Below are positions 18,377 to 25,716 of a stretch of DNA of 64,000 nucleotides, one piece after another. The translations under genes and the position numbers were made by a program. Source of the DNA: Actinomadura chibensis NBRC 106107 (GTDB taxonomy: Bacteria; Actinomycetota; Actinomycetes; Streptosporangiales; Streptosporangiaceae). The notes beneath the pieces were generated by a model. That model was not told the origin of the DNA. It searched no databases and was given only the letters and a program-made list of their open reading frames with translations. The stretch covers positions 1 through 64,000 of the forward strand of contig NZ_BCQP01000016.1 in the NCBI RefSeq assembly GCF_001552135.1, in the 5' to 3' direction. Positions within the stretch are counted from its first letter, which is position 1; each line of letters opens with the position of its first letter.

Positions 18377-19179
18377 CGGGCGCCTTCGGCGGCGCGGCCG
18401 ACCGCCGTCCGGTGCGTCGCGTGCGGGTCGTCGAGGACGTCCGACCGCGCCGTGATCTGCGCGCGGACGTCCTCGCCGTATTCGAGGGCGCGCGTCCAGT
18501 CGGAGATGTACATGGGGACCTGGTGGAGGGCGCGTTTGGCCCAGGTCAGCGTGACGCCGTTGTGGCGCGCGATCCGCTCGGCGAGCGCCAGCGCGGCGGC
18601 GGGCAGCTCGGCGGCCGGAACGGCCTGGTTGACAAGACCCCATTCGGCGGCCGTCGCGCCGGTGATGCGGTCGGCGGTCAGCACCATCCACGCGGCCCGC
18701 TTGGCCCCGAGCCGCAATTGCGTCGACGGCCCGGCGAGCCCGGGGTAAAGACCGAAACCGACCTCCGGCATTCCGATGGGAGCGTCGTCGGCGGCGATGG
18801 CGAGATCGCTCGAATTGATGAGTGTCAGACCGCCGCCGAGCGCGAATCCGTTGACCGCGGCGATGACGATCGCCGAATGCTGCCGGATCCGCTCCTGGAC
18901 GGCGAGCCAGCTCGTCCGCCGGCCCGCGCCGCGGCGGTCGGCGTCCATCTCCTCGTCCGCCGACTCCTTCAAGTCGACGCCCGCGCAGAAGGCCGGACCG
19001 GCGCCCGTCAGCACGATCACCCGGACGCGGCCGTCGCAGCGGTCGAGGACGTCGAGCAGCGCGGCCCGCGCGGCGCGGCTCATCGCGTTCCGCTTCTCGG
19101 GGCGGTTCAGCGTGATGCGCGCGACGCCGTCGGACAATTCCTCGTACCGGACGAGTTCGGGGTCAGCGATCGAATCCAT
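18373..19179 (-). CDS. Enoyl-CoA hydratase/isomerase (crotonase) family protein
   Basis: 268 residues. The crotonase oxyanion-hole segments are FCAGVDLKE (about 65) and GFALGGGLT (about 112). Only one of the two hydratase glutamates is visible: the second, in MPEVGF, is kept, while the first (usually GG-C-E-L) is Thr/Leu here (GGGLTLI). Isomerase, hydrolase or a modified hydratase is therefore as likely as simple hydration. First gene of the ATGA-coupled run that includes the CaiB fusion; a GGTGAGG precedes its ATG after a 60-bp gap from the DUF35 gene upstream. Confidence 0.85.
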   Translation of the reverse strand: MDSIADPELVRYEELSDGVARITLNRPEKRNAMSRAARAALLDVLDRCDGRVRVIVLTGAGPAFCAGVDLKESADEEMDADRRGAGRRTSWLAVQERIRQHSAIVIAAVNGFALGGGLTLINSSDLAIAADDAPIGMPEVGFGLYPGLAGPSTQLRLGAKRAAWMVLTADRITGATAAEWGLVNQAVPAAELPAAALALAERIARHNGVTLTWAKRALHQVPMYISDWTRALEYGEDVRAQITARSDVLDDPHATHRTAVGRAAEGAR

Positions 19180-19239
19180 TTAAGTGCAACCTCACCTATT
19201 CGGGACGGGACGCGGCGGGGGGCCGGGCCGATGGCGCGG

Positions 19240-19665
19240 TCATTTCGGGTCGGCCGTCTCGGTGCTGAACCGCAGGACGGCGCGACCGGCGGCGTCCGGG
19301 CGGAAGACCGCGCGGACGGGCTGGTCGACGCGCGGTTCGGGCGACCCGTCCACCAGGGTGCTGATCACGAGCGGGCCCTCGGCGAGCCGCACGTAGACGA
19401 GCTGATAGGGGACCTCGTCGGCGAAGGCGGCGAAGTACTTCTGGTGCATCGTGCACCACGACCAGATCGTCCCGGCGCCGCTGACGGCCTCCCACGACGC
19501 CGAACCGGAAAGGCAGTCCGGGCACACGGGAGAGTCGGGGAAGCGGCGCCGCCCGCAGTCGGCGCATTTCTGCAGCCGCAGCTCTCCGGCGGCGCAGCCG
19601 TCCCAGAACGGCTGGTTGGTCGGCGTTATCTCGGGGAGGAGTTCCTTGTAGGCCGCGACGTCCAT
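19240..19665 (-). CDS. DUF35 OB-fold/zinc-ribbon protein, partner of thiolase-like pair II
   Basis: 141 residues from ATG 19663-19665, chosen over an upstream TTG because of the GGAAGG at 8-nt spacing. The zinc ribbon CADCGRRRFPDSPVCPDC is followed by the OB-fold part (GAGTIWSWCTMHQKYF, VPYQLVYVRLAEGPLVISTLV). The gap of 31 bp to the thiolase-like gene upstream and the shared direction make them a pair. Role as for other DUF35 partners: completing or stabilising an acyl-CoA-acting thiolase-fold enzyme (inferred). Confidence 0.87.
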   Translation of the reverse strand: MDVAAYKELLPEITPTNQPFWDGCAAGELRLQKCADCGRRRFPDSPVCPDCLSGSASWEAVSGAGTIWSWCTMHQKYFAAFADEVPYQLVYVRLAEGPLVISTLVDGSPEPRVDQPVRAVFRPDAAGRAVLRFSTETADPK

Positions 19666-19696
19666 CGGCTCGCCCTTCCACTCGGCTCTGGTCGGC

Positions 19697-20827
19697 TCAG
19701 TCGGCAACGAGAACGTGCGATGTCACGATGGGCGAGACGCACATGTACTGCGCGGTCCGGCAGTTCTCGACCTGCCGTTCCCCGGCCTCGCCGCGCAGTT
19801 GCCTGACGGCCTCCACATGAAGCGCGAAACCCTGCATGTAGCTTTCGCTCGTATGCCCGCCGGAGGTGTTGAGCGGGCGCTCTCCGCCGAGTTCTATGCG
19901 GCCGTCCCGGACCCATTCCCAGGCGCCGCCGCGCGGCGCGTGGCCGAAGCCCTCCAGGGTGAAAAGGATCGTGGGCAGGAAATTGTCGTAGACCTGCATG
20001 CAGTCGATGTCGTCCGGGCCCATCCCGGCCTTCTTGTACAGTTCCTCGGCCACGGCGGCGCTCGTCGAGTAGTAGAAGTCCGGGCTGATGTAACTGCGGC
20101 TGAGTTCGGCGCGGCCCGCCGTCGCCGCGACCCGCACGGGCTTCTTGCGCAGCCCGCGGGCGCGGTCGGCCGTCGTCACGATGAACGCGACCGCGCCGTC
20201 GTTGATGATGCAGTAGTCCAGCTTGCGGAGCGGCTCGGCGATGAACCGGGATTCCAGGTACTCGTCCCGGGTGATCTCCTTCTGGAAGACCGCGATGGGA
20301 TTGCGGGCGCCGTTCGCGCGGTTGTTGACGGCGAGCGGCGCGAGAGCGTCCTCCGGGGCGCCGTAAAGGCTGCTGTACCGCTGGTACATCATCGAGACAT
20401 AGGCCCCGGTGGACGTCATCCCGTACATGGCGTCGTAGGCCCCGGCGGGATCGGCGTCCCCGCCGCCGTATTTCAGCCCGGCCGTTCTGCCGTTCGTCGC
20501 GTAGACGCAGGCGACCATTTCCACCGTGCCCGACTGGACGAGCGCGTACGCCTCCTGGAGGGCGACGCCGCTCATCCGGCCGGTGCCCTCCAGGTCGTGG
20601 ACGAACGACGGGCCCGTGAGGCCCGTCATCTCCCCGAACCTGCCGTACCCGATGTTGATGCAGAGGAGCCCGTCGATGTCGCGCTTGTCGGCGCCGCAGT
20701 CGTCCAGGGCGTCCCTGAACGCCTCCGCGGCGAGCTGATAAACGTCGTTCGGACGGCCCTTGTCCGCGTAGAGCCGCCGGAAGTCCGACGACCCGACGCC
20801 GACTATGGCCACATCCTTTTCAGGCAT
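19697..20827 (-). CDS. SCP2/Ltp2-type thiolase-like protein, pair II (candidate retro-aldolase)
   Basis: 376 residues. It starts with KDVAIVGVGSSDFRRLY, the usual opening of SCP-x/Ltp proteins, and has YDNFLP (about 280) and a C-terminal NTSGGHTSESYMQG motif. The SGGH-x-SE-x-Y pattern is closer to the Ltp2-like branch than the GGGLxxxHP pattern of pairs I and IV. No classical thiolase Cys is apparent. First gene after the GntR regulator (65-bp gap), so its expression is likely tied to that regulator. Substrate unknown. Confidence 0.84.
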   Translation of the reverse strand: MPEKDVAIVGVGSSDFRRLYADKGRPNDVYQLAAEAFRDALDDCGADKRDIDGLLCINIGYGRFGEMTGLTGPSFVHDLEGTGRMSGVALQEAYALVQSGTVEMVACVYATNGRTAGLKYGGGDADPAGAYDAMYGMTSTGAYVSMMYQRYSSLYGAPEDALAPLAVNNRANGARNPIAVFQKEITRDEYLESRFIAEPLRKLDYCIINDGAVAFIVTTADRARGLRKKPVRVAATAGRAELSRSYISPDFYYSTSAAVAEELYKKAGMGPDDIDCMQVYDNFLPTILFTLEGFGHAPRGGAWEWVRDGRIELGGERPLNTSGGHTSESYMQGFALHVEAVRQLRGEAGERQVENCRTAQYMCVSPIVTSHVLVAD

Positions 20828-20892
20828 GACGAACCCACCCTCGTACTCATCCGGTGTGGCTCAGCGCCACGGTGTCGTGGTGTGTCGCGCCC

Positions 20893-21573
20893 CTATTTCG
20901 AGGGCTGCTGCTTTTCGAGGATCTCCACGGCCTCCAGCGCCGCCTTGGCGGCGGCCCGGACGTGGCGGTGCGCCGCCTCCGCCGCCCGCTCCGGCGAGCG
21001 CGCCGCGATCGCCTCGGCGAGTTCGAGGTATTCCTGCCGGGACGCCTCGTGCCGTCCCGGAATGGTCACCGAAAGGCTCCGCAACGCGTGGATCCGGGTG
21101 TGCAGGGGCTCCAGCATCGACTTCAGCAGCGAATTGCGGGCGCCCGCGAGGAGCAGCTCGTCGAATTCGTATATCGCCTGGAGGCGCTCTTCGCCGGAGG
21201 GGCGGGGCTGCACCTTCTCCACGAGCTCGGCGACCTCCTCGTCGGTCGCGCGCAGCACGAACAGCTCGGCCGCGGCGGGCTCCAGCGCGTCCCGCACCTC
21301 GTAGATCTCGCGGACCTCGGCGCTGCCCAGCCGGGCGACGCGGACGCCGCGGCTCGGCGACGGCTCCACCAGGCCGAGCGTCTGCAGGTGCCGCATCGCC
21401 TCGCGCACGGACGTCCGGCTCACGCCGGTGAGTTCGACGAGCTCGCGCTCGGTGAGCTGGCGGCCCGGAGGGAGCAGGCCCGCGGCGATCGCCTGGCGGA
21501 TGCGCCGGACGACCATCTCCGGGACGGACTCGGTCGGGCGGTCGATCAGCAGGTCGAGCTTCGGATCGGTCAC
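20893..21573 (-). CDS. GntR-family (FadR/FCD-type) transcriptional regulator
   Basis: 226 residues. The winged helix-turn-helix is at about 10-75 (LPPGRQLTERELVELTGVSRTSVREAMRHLQTLG, read in two parts around ELTGVS), followed by an all-helical FCD ligand domain to about 215. FCD regulators usually sense small carboxylates or acyl compounds. It is encoded between the ABC transporter genes and the catabolic genes in one direction, and an inverted repeat lies over its own promoter, so it is probably an autoregulated repressor of the whole leftward block. Confidence 0.92.
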   Translation of the reverse strand: MTDPKLDLLIDRPTESVPEMVVRRIRQAIAAGLLPPGRQLTERELVELTGVSRTSVREAMRHLQTLGLVEPSPSRGVRVARLGSAEVREIYEVRDALEPAAAELFVLRATDEEVAELVEKVQPRPSGEERLQAIYEFDELLLAGARNSLLKSMLEPLHTRIHALRSLSVTIPGRHEASRQEYLELAEAIAARSPERAAEAAHRHVRAAAKAALEAVEILEKQQPSK

Positions 21574-21585
21574 GGCAGTCCTTAC

Positions 21586-21635
21586 TACTTTGTCTGACGT
21601 ACTACAGACTACGTGCGCCAGTATATGTCGGTCAA
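21586..21635 (-). promoter_or_regulatory. Promoter of the GntR gene with overlapping operator
   Basis: On the minus strand TTGACC (21630-21635) and TAGTCT (21606-21611) are spaced by 18 bp. The inverted repeat GTCTG-N8-CAGAC covers 21592-21609, so it sits over the -10 box. The adjoining 12-bp word TACTTTGTCTGA (plus strand, 21586-21597) recurs exactly at 27508-27519 before the substrate-binding protein gene. This is the expected layout for an autorepressor site. Binding by this GntR is inferred. Confidence 0.6.
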
Positions 21636-21646
21636 TGTGGGGCGAG

Positions 21647-22702
21647 TCACGGCCGCGAATTGACGTCGAGTTCGTTCAGCGGGGCGCCCGACAGCGCCGG
21701 ACCGCTCGTTTGCAAATGGCATGCCACCTCCCCTCCGCCGTCCACCGCGGTGTGCTCGGGCATTCGCTGCCTGCAGACTTCCATGACGAACCGGCAGCGG
21801 GTTTGGAACGGGCACCCGACCGGCGGATTGGCCGGATCCGGTAGATCACCTTCAAGGACGATCCGCTCGGTTTTCCGGCGCGGATCCGGGATCGCCGACA
21901 GCAATGCCCGGGTGTAGGGATGCGCGGGCGCGGAGTAGACGCGTTCCGCCGGTCCGGTCTCGACGATCCGGCCGAGATACATCACCCCGACCCGGTGCGA
22001 GATATGCCGCACGACGGCGAGGTCGTGCGCGATGAACAGATAGGTGAGCCGGAACTCGGCGCGCAGCCGCTCCAGCAGATTGATGACCTGGTTCTGGGTG
22101 GAGACGTCCAGCGCGGAAACGGCCTCGTCGCACACGATGAAGCGCGGATTCAGCGCGATCGCCCGCGCGATGGCGAGCCGCTGCCGCTGCCCGCCGGAGA
22201 ACTCGTGCGGATACCGGTCGGCGTAGCTCGCGCGGAGCCCGACCATCTCGATCAGCTCGTCCACGCGGGCGCGCGCGGCCTTCGCCGACATCTTCTCGTG
22301 GACGAGCAGCGGCTCGGCGATGCTCGCCGCCACCGTCGACGACGGGTCAAGCGACGAGTACGGGTCCTGGAACACCATCTGCATGCTCCGCCGCGCCCGC
22401 CGCAAGCCCCCGCCGCGCAGCGCCGTGACGTCGTGCCCGGCGACGGTGATCGTCCCGCCCGCCGTCGGGACGAGCCGAAGCAGCGCCCGCCCGGTCGTCG
22501 ACTTGCCCGATCCCGACTCGCCGACCAGGCCGAACGTCTCGCCCTCGGCGATCTGGAAGGTGACGTCGTTGACCGCGCGCACCTGCCGCGCGGGGGCGAG
22601 CGTCCGCCGTTTCCGGAACACCACGCTGACGCCGCGGGCGTCGACGAGCGGCCCGTCCTCGGCCGCGGGCGGCGCGGCCCCGGTGGATTTCGTGAAGGTC
22701 AT
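21647..22702 (-). CDS. Oligopeptide/dipeptide-type ABC transporter ATP-binding protein (DppF/OppF-like)
   Basis: 351 residues. Walker A is GESGSGKST (61-69), the ABC signature is FSGGQRQR and Walker B is FIVCDEAVSALD. The C-terminal oligopeptide-transporter extension has the Cys-rich GCPFQTRCRFVMEVC motif of Opp/Dpp ATPases, which often holds a cluster or metal. It pairs with the DppD-like ATPase to power the permease. Its ATG overlaps the previous stop (22699-22702). Last transporter gene before the GntR regulator. Confidence 0.93.
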   Translation of the reverse strand: MTFTKSTGAAPPAAEDGPLVDARGVSVVFRKRRTLAPARQVRAVNDVTFQIAEGETFGLVGESGSGKSTTGRALLRLVPTAGGTITVAGHDVTALRGGGLRRARRSMQMVFQDPYSSLDPSSTVAASIAEPLLVHEKMSAKAARARVDELIEMVGLRASYADRYPHEFSGGQRQRLAIARAIALNPRFIVCDEAVSALDVSTQNQVINLLERLRAEFRLTYLFIAHDLAVVRHISHRVGVMYLGRIVETGPAERVYSAPAHPYTRALLSAIPDPRRKTERIVLEGDLPDPANPPVGCPFQTRCRFVMEVCRQRMPEHTAVDGGGEVACHLQTSGPALSGAPLNELDVNSRP

Positions 22703-23697
22703 GGGGAACCTGCCAAGTGCAACTGCTCGATTCGGCAGCAGCGGCTGCTGCGGCCCGGTTCGACGGTCCGGAGCGCCGGCGCGGCGGAGCACTCCTCGCC
22801 CGCGTGCCCGCACCGGGGGCCGAACCTGCACCCGTCCGGCATGCGCCACGGCTCCGGCGGACGGCCCGGGATCGTCGGCAGCTCCTTCCCGCGGACCCCG
22901 AGCTGGGGCATCGCGTTCAGCAGCCCCGCCGTGTAGGGGTGCTTCGGCGCGTCGTACAGGTCGAGCGCGGGCGCCGTCTCGACGACCTCGCCCGCGTACA
23001 TCACGACGACCCGGTCGGCCAGCTCGGCGACGAGCCCGAGGTCGTGGGTGATGAAGAGGATCCCGCAGCCCGTCTCGTCGCGGAGCCGGGCGAGCAGCGC
23101 GACGATCTGCGCCTGCACCGTCACGTCGAGGGCGGTGGCGGGCTCGTCCGCGATCAGCAGCTTCGGCTCGCAGGCCAGCGCCATCGCGATCATCGCGCGC
23201 TGGCGCATCCCGCCGGAGAACTCGTGCGGGTAGTCGCGCACGCGGCTGCCCGCGTCCGGGATGCCGACGAGGTCGAGCATCTCCGCGGCCCGCGCGAACG
23301 CGGCGCGGCGCCCCCCGCCCTTGTGCCGCCGGTACACCTCGGCGATCTGGTCGCCGATCGTGAACGCCGGGTTCAGGCTGGTCATCGGCTCCTGGAAGAT
23401 CATCGAGATCTCGTTGCCGCGGATGTCACGCAGCTCCTTCGGCGGCATCCCGACGAGGTCGCGGCCCCGGTACCGGACGTGGCCCGCGGGCGTCCGCGCG
23501 TACCCGGACGGCAGCAGCCGCAGCACCGACAGGCTCGTGACGCTCTTGCCCGACCCCGACTCGCCGACCAGCCCGACGATCTCGCCCGCCCCGACGTCGA
23601 ACGACACGCCGTTGACGACGTTCGTCCACCCCCGATCGGTGAGGAAGTCGACGTGCAGGTCCTCAATTTCCAGCAGCGTTTTCCCTTCTTCTGTCAT
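22699..23697 (-). CDS. Oligopeptide/dipeptide-type ABC transporter ATP-binding protein (DppD/OppD-like)
   Basis: 332 residues. Walker A is GESGSGKSV, the Q-loop region is [12 protein letters not shown], the signature is FSGGMRQR and Walker B is [12 protein letters not shown]. The Cys-containing C-terminal Opp/Dpp extension ([14 protein letters not shown]) is present. Upstream lies a repeat-containing insertion that separates it from the DppC gene, although all other transporter junctions on its flanks are 4-bp overlaps. Confidence 0.93.
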   Translation of the reverse strand: MTEEGKTLLEIEDLHVDFLTDRGWTNVVNGVSFDVGAGEIVGLVGESGSGKSVTSLSVLRLLPSGYARTPAGHVRYRGRDLVGMPPKELRDIRGNEISMIFQEPMTSLNPAFTIGDQIAEVYRRHKGGGRRAAFARAAEMLDLVGIPDAGSRVRDYPHEFSGGMRQRAMIAMALACEPKLLIADEPATALDVTVQAQIVALLARLRDETGCGILFITHDLGLVAELADRVVVMYAGEVVETAPALDLYDAPKHPYTAGLLNAMPQLGVRGKELPTIPGRPPEPWRMPDGCRFGPRCGHAGEECSAAPALRTVEPGRSSRCCRIEQLHLAGSP

Positions 23698-23780
23698 GAC
23701 GCCCTGCCTTTCTGGGGGGCGCCCCCCAGACCCCCGAAGGGGAGGCGCCGTGATCCTCGCTTCGCTGCGGTCATGACGCC
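23693..23780. repeat. GC-palindromic extragenic element inserted at the permease/ATPase junction
   Basis: GTCATGACGCC occurs at 23693-23703 and again at 23770-23780, each spanning the start or stop codon of a flanking gene. Between them is a perfect 18-bp palindrome CTGGGGGGCGCCCCCCAG (23712-23729), then a CCCC...GGGG hairpin and a TCGCTTCGCTGCGG tail. The similarity around the direct repeats extends imperfectly to about 21 bp. It looks like a small REP/MITE-like element that duplicated its target, separating genes that would otherwise overlap by ATGA. Confidence 0.65.
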
Positions 23781-24694
23781 TTCCTTGTCTCGCGGCCGAA
23801 GGCGTCCCGGAGGCCGTCGCCGATCAGGTTGAAGCAGAGCGTCGCGATCGCGATGGCGATCCCGGGGTAGACGGCGAGGGACGGGTTGGTCCGCATCTCC
23901 AGGAACGCCTGCCCGAGCATGCTCCCCCAGCTCGCGGTCGGCGGAAGGGCGCCGAGGCCCAGCAGGCTGACCGTCACCTCCGCCAGCAGCGCGGACGCGA
24001 GCAGGAACGACAGCTGGACGAGCGCCGCGGGCATGATGTTCGGCAGCACCCGCTTGCGCAGGATCGTCAGGTGCGGCGTCCCGATGCTGGTGGACGCCTC
24101 GATGTACACCTCGCGGCGGACTTCGAGGGTGCTCCCCCGCACCACCCGGTACATGCGGGGCGCGTACACGATGCCGAGCGACACCATCGCGGTCGTGAGC
24201 CCCGGCCCGACCATCGCGATGATCGCGATCGTCAGGATGATCGCCGGGAAGGCCATCAGGATGTCGGCCGCGCGGTCCAGCAGCCAGTCGACGACGCCGC
24301 CGAAGTAGCCGCTGACGAGGCCGAGCGGCAGCCCGATGCCGGTCGCGATCGCGACGGCGAGGGCGGCCGCGGCGAGCGACACCCGGCCGCCGTGCATCAG
24401 GCGGGTCAGCGTGTCGCGGCCGAGGGTGTCGGTGCCGAGCCAGTGCTCGGGGGTCGGGCCGGACAGCCGGTCGCTGATGTCGACCTGCGCCGGCCCGTAC
24501 GGGGCGATGAGCGGGGCCGCCGCCGTCACGACGATGATCGCGAGCAGCAGCAGGGCGCCGACGACGGCCGACCGGTTCGAGCGGAACCGGCGGACGACGG
24601 CGCGCGTCCTGGACACCGGCTCGACGGAGTCGGCGTCCTTGACGGGCGGCGCGGCGACCGGCTTCCGGATGTCCACGCTGTCACTTTGAGTCAT
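23771..24694 (-). CDS. Oligopeptide/dipeptide-type ABC transporter permease (DppC/OppC-like)
   Basis: 307 residues. A hydrophilic N-terminus (1-35) is followed by a first membrane helix (VVGALLLLAIIVVTAAAPLI). The family signature LGTDTLGRDTLTRLMHGGR leads into the BPD_transp_1 domain with further helices and the EAA loop (YIEASTSIGTPHLTILRKRVLPN). It forms the channel with the DppB-like permease. Its ATG overlaps the preceding stop (24691-24694), and its own stop lies in the right-hand copy of the direct repeat at 23770-23780. Confidence 0.93.
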   Translation of the reverse strand: MTQSDSVDIRKPVAAPPVKDADSVEPVSRTRAVVRRFRSNRSAVVGALLLLAIIVVTAAAPLIAPYGPAQVDISDRLSGPTPEHWLGTDTLGRDTLTRLMHGGRVSLAAAALAVAIATGIGLPLGLVSGYFGGVVDWLLDRAADILMAFPAIILTIAIIAMVGPGLTTAMVSLGIVYAPRMYRVVRGSTLEVRREVYIEASTSIGTPHLTILRKRVLPNIMPAALVQLSFLLASALLAEVTVSLLGLGALPPTASWGSMLGQAFLEMRTNPSLAVYPGIAIAIATLCFNLIGDGLRDAFGRETRKAS

Positions 24695-25635
24695 GACATT
24701 TTGACCTTCGGATTGAAATAGCCGTACGACAGGTCGACCGCCAGATTGACGAGCATGATCAGGACAGCGGTGATCAGCAGGATTCCCTGCACCATCGGGA
24801 AGTCGCGGGAGAACACCGAGAAATAGGCGAGCTTCCCGACCCCGGGAAGGGCGAACAACTGCTCGATGACGACGGTCGCGCCGATCAGCCGGTTCGCCTC
24901 GACGCCGAACGCCGTGACGACCGGGACGGCCGCGTTCTTCAGCACGTGCTTGACCGCGACCCGCCGCGGGTGCAGCCCTTTCGCGACGGCCGTGCGGATG
25001 TAGTCCTCCTGCATGACCGAGGTCACCGCTGCCCTGGTCTGCCGGGCGACGACCGCCGTCGGGACGGTCGCGAGCGAGAACGCGGGCAGGATGAGATGCC
25101 CGAGCCAGTCGAGCGGGCTGTCGGTGAAGGCCACGTAGCCGACGGCCGGAAGCGTCCGCATCTGGATGGCGAAGACGAGCACGAGCATCATGCCGACCCA
25201 GAAATAGGGCAGCGCCATGAACGCGCTCGCGGTGACCGTGGAGATCCGGTCCACCCAGCTGCCCGGCCGCAGCCCGGCGGCGAGGCCGAGCGCGAGCCCG
25301 AGCACCGCCGCGATCAGCAGGGTCAGCCCGACCAGCGACAGCGTCACCGGGAACCCGTGCGCGATCGCCGACCAGACGCTCTGGCTGTCGACGAACGACG
25401 TGCCGAGGTCGCCGTGCAGGACGTCGGTGAACCAGTTCCAGTACTGGACGAGGAACGGCTCGTCCAGCCCGAGCTGCTCGCGGATCGCCTGGATCCGCTC
25501 GGGCGTCGGGTTGCTTCCGGCGAGGGCCACCTCGGGCCCGCCCGGCACCAACGCGATCAGGCTGTAGATCAGGAAGCTGACGATGACCAGCAGCGGGACC
25601 ATCGCGAGCAGCCGGACGCACAAGAACCGCAGCAC
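24691..25635 (-). CDS. Oligopeptide/dipeptide-type ABC transporter permease (DppB/OppB-like)
   Basis: 314 residues with about six membrane helices; the first is LLAMVPLLVIVSFLIYSLI. The N-terminal RERLGLD-like motif is present as IREQLGLDEPFLVQYWNW, followed by GDLGTSF, both characteristic of DppB-type permeases. The EAA loop reads DYIRTAVAKGLHPRRVAVKHVLKNAA. The gap of 81 bp to the binding-protein gene holds a strong hairpin. Confidence 0.93.
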   Translation of the reverse strand: MLRFLCVRLLAMVPLLVIVSFLIYSLIALVPGGPEVALAGSNPTPERIQAIREQLGLDEPFLVQYWNWFTDVLHGDLGTSFVDSQSVWSAIAHGFPVTLSLVGLTLLIAAVLGLALGLAAGLRPGSWVDRISTVTASAFMALPYFWVGMMLVLVFAIQMRTLPAVGYVAFTDSPLDWLGHLILPAFSLATVPTAVVARQTRAAVTSVMQEDYIRTAVAKGLHPRRVAVKHVLKNAAVPVVTAFGVEANRLIGATVVIEQLFALPGVGKLAYFSVFSRDFPMVQGILLITAVLIMLVNLAVDLSYGYFNPKVKMS

Positions 25636-25666
25636 GCCGGGAACCTCCGTTCGTTACGGGGTGGTC

Positions 25667-25703
25667 GTCCCCGGCCGGGCCCGCGCGGGGCCCGGCCGGG
25701 GAC
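25667..25703 (-). terminator. Intercistronic hairpin between binding-protein and permease genes
   Basis: Perfect 16-bp arms 25667-25682 and 25688-25703 enclose a 5-nt loop. It lies after the binding-protein stop and before the permease start in the same transcript. In ABC operons such hairpins give partial termination or protect the upstream mRNA, raising binding-protein output over the membrane parts. That role is inferred here. Confidence 0.65.
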
Positions 25704-25716
25704 CGCTAGCGGCGCG

